Source of the DNA: Alphaproteobacteria bacterium
GTDB lineage: Bacteria; Pseudomonadota; Alphaproteobacteria; Rickettsiales; VGDC01
Assembly: GCA_022450665.1 (NCBI GenBank)
Contig: JAKUPQ010000023.1
Span: 1 to 32,344 of the forward strand
Reading direction: 5' to 3'
Length of the DNA: 32,344 nucleotides
This document shows, piece after piece, positions 30,820 to 32,344 of the stretch (position 1 is the stretch's first letter; every line of letters starts with the position of its first letter). A model generated the notes under the pieces. That model was not told the DNA's origin and did no database searches. It worked only from the letters and a program-made list of their open reading frames with translations. Position numbers and translations under genes: made by a program.

Positions 30820-32344
30820 TTAACGCAATTGCGGGGCGGTTGCATCTGGTTGCGGTGGCGCAACACCTTGATTTTGCAAGCGGCGTGTATGCTCACCAAC
30901 CACGTTGGTTTGTGCATTTGCACCCGAAATCGTATGTCCGCCTTTACTCTCCATGCCTATGCGATTTGCCTCGGCTTTCGCAATGGTACGTTGGTCAAAA
31001 CGACCAGTTTCAATTTCTTTCAAAATATCCGCTGGGCGGACTCCTTCACGGGCATAATCCGTTGCCAATGCCTGCACCATACCGCTTTCAACGCCTCCCG
31101 CTTTATTTGCATCTTTCGATGCTGCCGAAAGAAATTGCGCATAATGCATTTCAGTAAGCTGCGGAGCTTGGTTCATTGCCTCATACATTGGCAATACCGA
31201 ACTCGCCTGCGTTACATTATTAATCATTTGCGTGGCCATACCAATACCGGAGTTGACCAACACATATTTCATGCCGCTTTTTTTCTTGCCAACCGTAGCT
31301 GCAATGTTCGCGGCGTTGAGTACAGCGCGGGGGCCAAATTCTTTGAAAATCTGGTTACGAGCCCGTTTCACAACATCCGGCACTTTTTTGCTGGTTAGTA
31401 GCTTGCGGGTACTAATTTTCTTGTCACCAGTAATATCGCAATGCATTTGCTTGAGCGTATGCAAATTATCTGCAATGCCTCGGGCGGTGCTGGTAACCTG
31501 CAAGGCAGTACCGGTATAGACCGCACCTTTTACCGCTACATCTGCAATATTCGTTTTAGCCACAGATTGCGGAATATTGCGAACTGTATCGCCAAAATTC
31601 TCAATTCTCGACGCACGGCCACCAAATCGCATACCGTCACCTGCTGCCGCATACGCCTCAGCAGTTGCTTTACGCACATCGCTAAGCACTTTTTTATTTA
31701 TGGAAGAATTTTTATCTTTAGCAAGCTCTTCAAATCTTTCATAGGCAGCCTTCACTGCTCCATCCAACTCTTCTGCAGAAGAACCGCCTAACACTTTGGC
31801 CACTTTTCCTAACGCGCCGTGCGCTTCTTTGGCTTCATCTCTTGCTAAAACATCTTCCAGACTATGCGCTGCGGCTTTGAATTTAGATTCAGATTTGCCA
31901 CCATAATGTCCGGCTAAAAATCTACGTGGTGCCTGAGCAAAATCATCTACTTCTAATCTTGAGAATGCACTAGTAATCCTACTGCCTACAGTATTTGCCA
32001 ATTGTCCTTCCACGCCTCCCGCTGCTTCACCCGCACGCGACAGCCGCTCCGCAGCTTTTCCAGCAAACTCTTGCCCAACTCTAAATTTAGCGCCTTTTTC
32101 ATCGCCGGCAGCATATGCAGCCGCATGTGCTCCAGCAGCGCCCAGCGCCGCAGATGGAGCATGAATTACATTGCCAAACGTGGCTTTGCCTGCAACTTCA
32201 GAAGGAGTCTTCAATACTTTTGCCGCTTTGCCAAACGCTGCGCCTACAATAGGCAATGACGCCATTGCACCCAACATACCACTTGCCGTCAATCCGCGCA
32301 CACCAATGCTTTGCGCCTTCATAAATCCGCCATTGACACCCTTT
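30820..32344 (-). CDS. Large Ala-rich protein of unknown function, probably 5'-partial
   Basis: At least 500 residues from the first ATG (32322), but the frame stays open to the window edge (KGVNGGF precedes that ATG) and no strong Shine-Dalgarno is seen, so the gene probably begins outside. The N-terminal visible part is Gly/Ala-rich and hydrophobic (LTASGMLGAMASLPIVGAAFG), followed by long Ala-rich helices (AAERLSRAGEAAGGVEG, AAYERFEELAKDKNS). Gly-containing hydrophobic stretches recur near residues 265-280 and 360-375. The segment REGVRPADILKEIETG near residue 430 recalls EDGIRPQQLLFG in the next gene. The C-terminus is Gln/Pro-rich. No family recognised. Confidence 0.75.
   Translation of the reverse strand, partial: KGVNGGFMKAQSIGVRGLTASGMLGAMASLPIVGAAFGKAAKVLKTPSEVAGKATFGNVIHAPSAALGAAGAHAAAYAAGDEKGAKFRVGQEFAGKAAERLSRAGEAAGGVEGQLANTVGSRITSAFSRLEVDDFAQAPRRFLAGHYGGKSESKFKAAAHSLEDVLARDEAKEAHGALGKVAKVLGGSSAEELDGAVKAAYERFEELAKDKNSSINKKVLSDVRKATAEAYAAAGDGMRFGGRASRIENFGDTVRNIPQSVAKTNIADVAVKGAVYTGTALQVTSTARGIADNLHTLKQMHCDITGDKKISTRKLLTSKKVPDVVKRARNQIFKEFGPRAVLNAANIAATVGKKKSGMKYVLVNSGIGMATQMINNVTQASSVLPMYEAMNQAPQLTEMHYAQFLSAASKDANKAGGVESGMVQALATDYAREGVRPADILKEIETGRFDQRTIAKAEANRIGMESKGGHTISGANAQTNVVGEHTRRLQNQGVAPPQPDATAPQLR

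Overview
The window is a stretch of chromosome from an alphaproteobacterium, with moderate GC and AT-rich intergenic gaps. Evidence is the order tig-clpP-clpX-lon-hupB-tRNA-Val-tRNA-Asp-nuoA, a familiar alphaproteobacterial arrangement, plus gene-transfer-agent (GTA) type tail genes and two CtrA-like boxes. The valyl-tRNA synthetase is of the archaeal-like type known from Rickettsia, which hints at a deep-branching lineage (Rickettsiales, Holosporales or relatives). I cannot fix the genus.

Region 1 (1-5.3 kb, minus strand) is the front of the complex I operon, nuoA-B-C-D-E-F, with nuoF cut by the window edge. Three unrecognised genes sit inside it in tight translational overlap: a membrane protein between nuoA and nuoB, and two paralogous small exported proteins between nuoC and nuoD. 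NuoE has a long Lys/Ala/Pro-rich tail.

Region 2 (5.3-14.3 kb, minus strand) holds tRNA-Asp, a palindrome-rich spacer, tRNA-Val, HU, Lon, an Ala-rich protein of unknown function inserted between lon and clpX, ClpX, ClpP and trigger factor. This is a protein quality-control block: trigger factor folds nascent chains, ClpXP and Lon degrade them.

Region 3 (14.3-20.0 kb, minus strand) holds a phage tail-fibre-like gene lying between tig and tRNA-Leu, then hfq-hflX and the archaeal-like valS.

Region 4 (20-29.5 kb) is a GTA/phage tail-tip module on the minus strand: homologues of RcGTA g12 (DUF2460), g13 (DUF2163), g14 (NlpC/P60 peptidase), g15 (TIM-barrel tail protein), and a DUF2793 protein. A small unknown gene and a DUF2335 membrane gene lie between g13 and g14. 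Plus-strand genes (a lipoprotein, a PH-SHOCT protein, a 90-residue unknown) are wedged between the tail genes. Two of them have a TTAA-N7-TTAA box, the CtrA consensus, upstream. No capsid, portal or terminase genes are visible.

Region 5 (29.5 kb to the end, minus strand) holds two large Ala-rich proteins of unknown function ending in a strong terminator. The first of them in transcription order probably continues beyond the window.

The most unusual content is the set of unknown genes embedded in the nuo operon, the isolated tail module with CtrA-like boxes, and the Ala-rich proteins.
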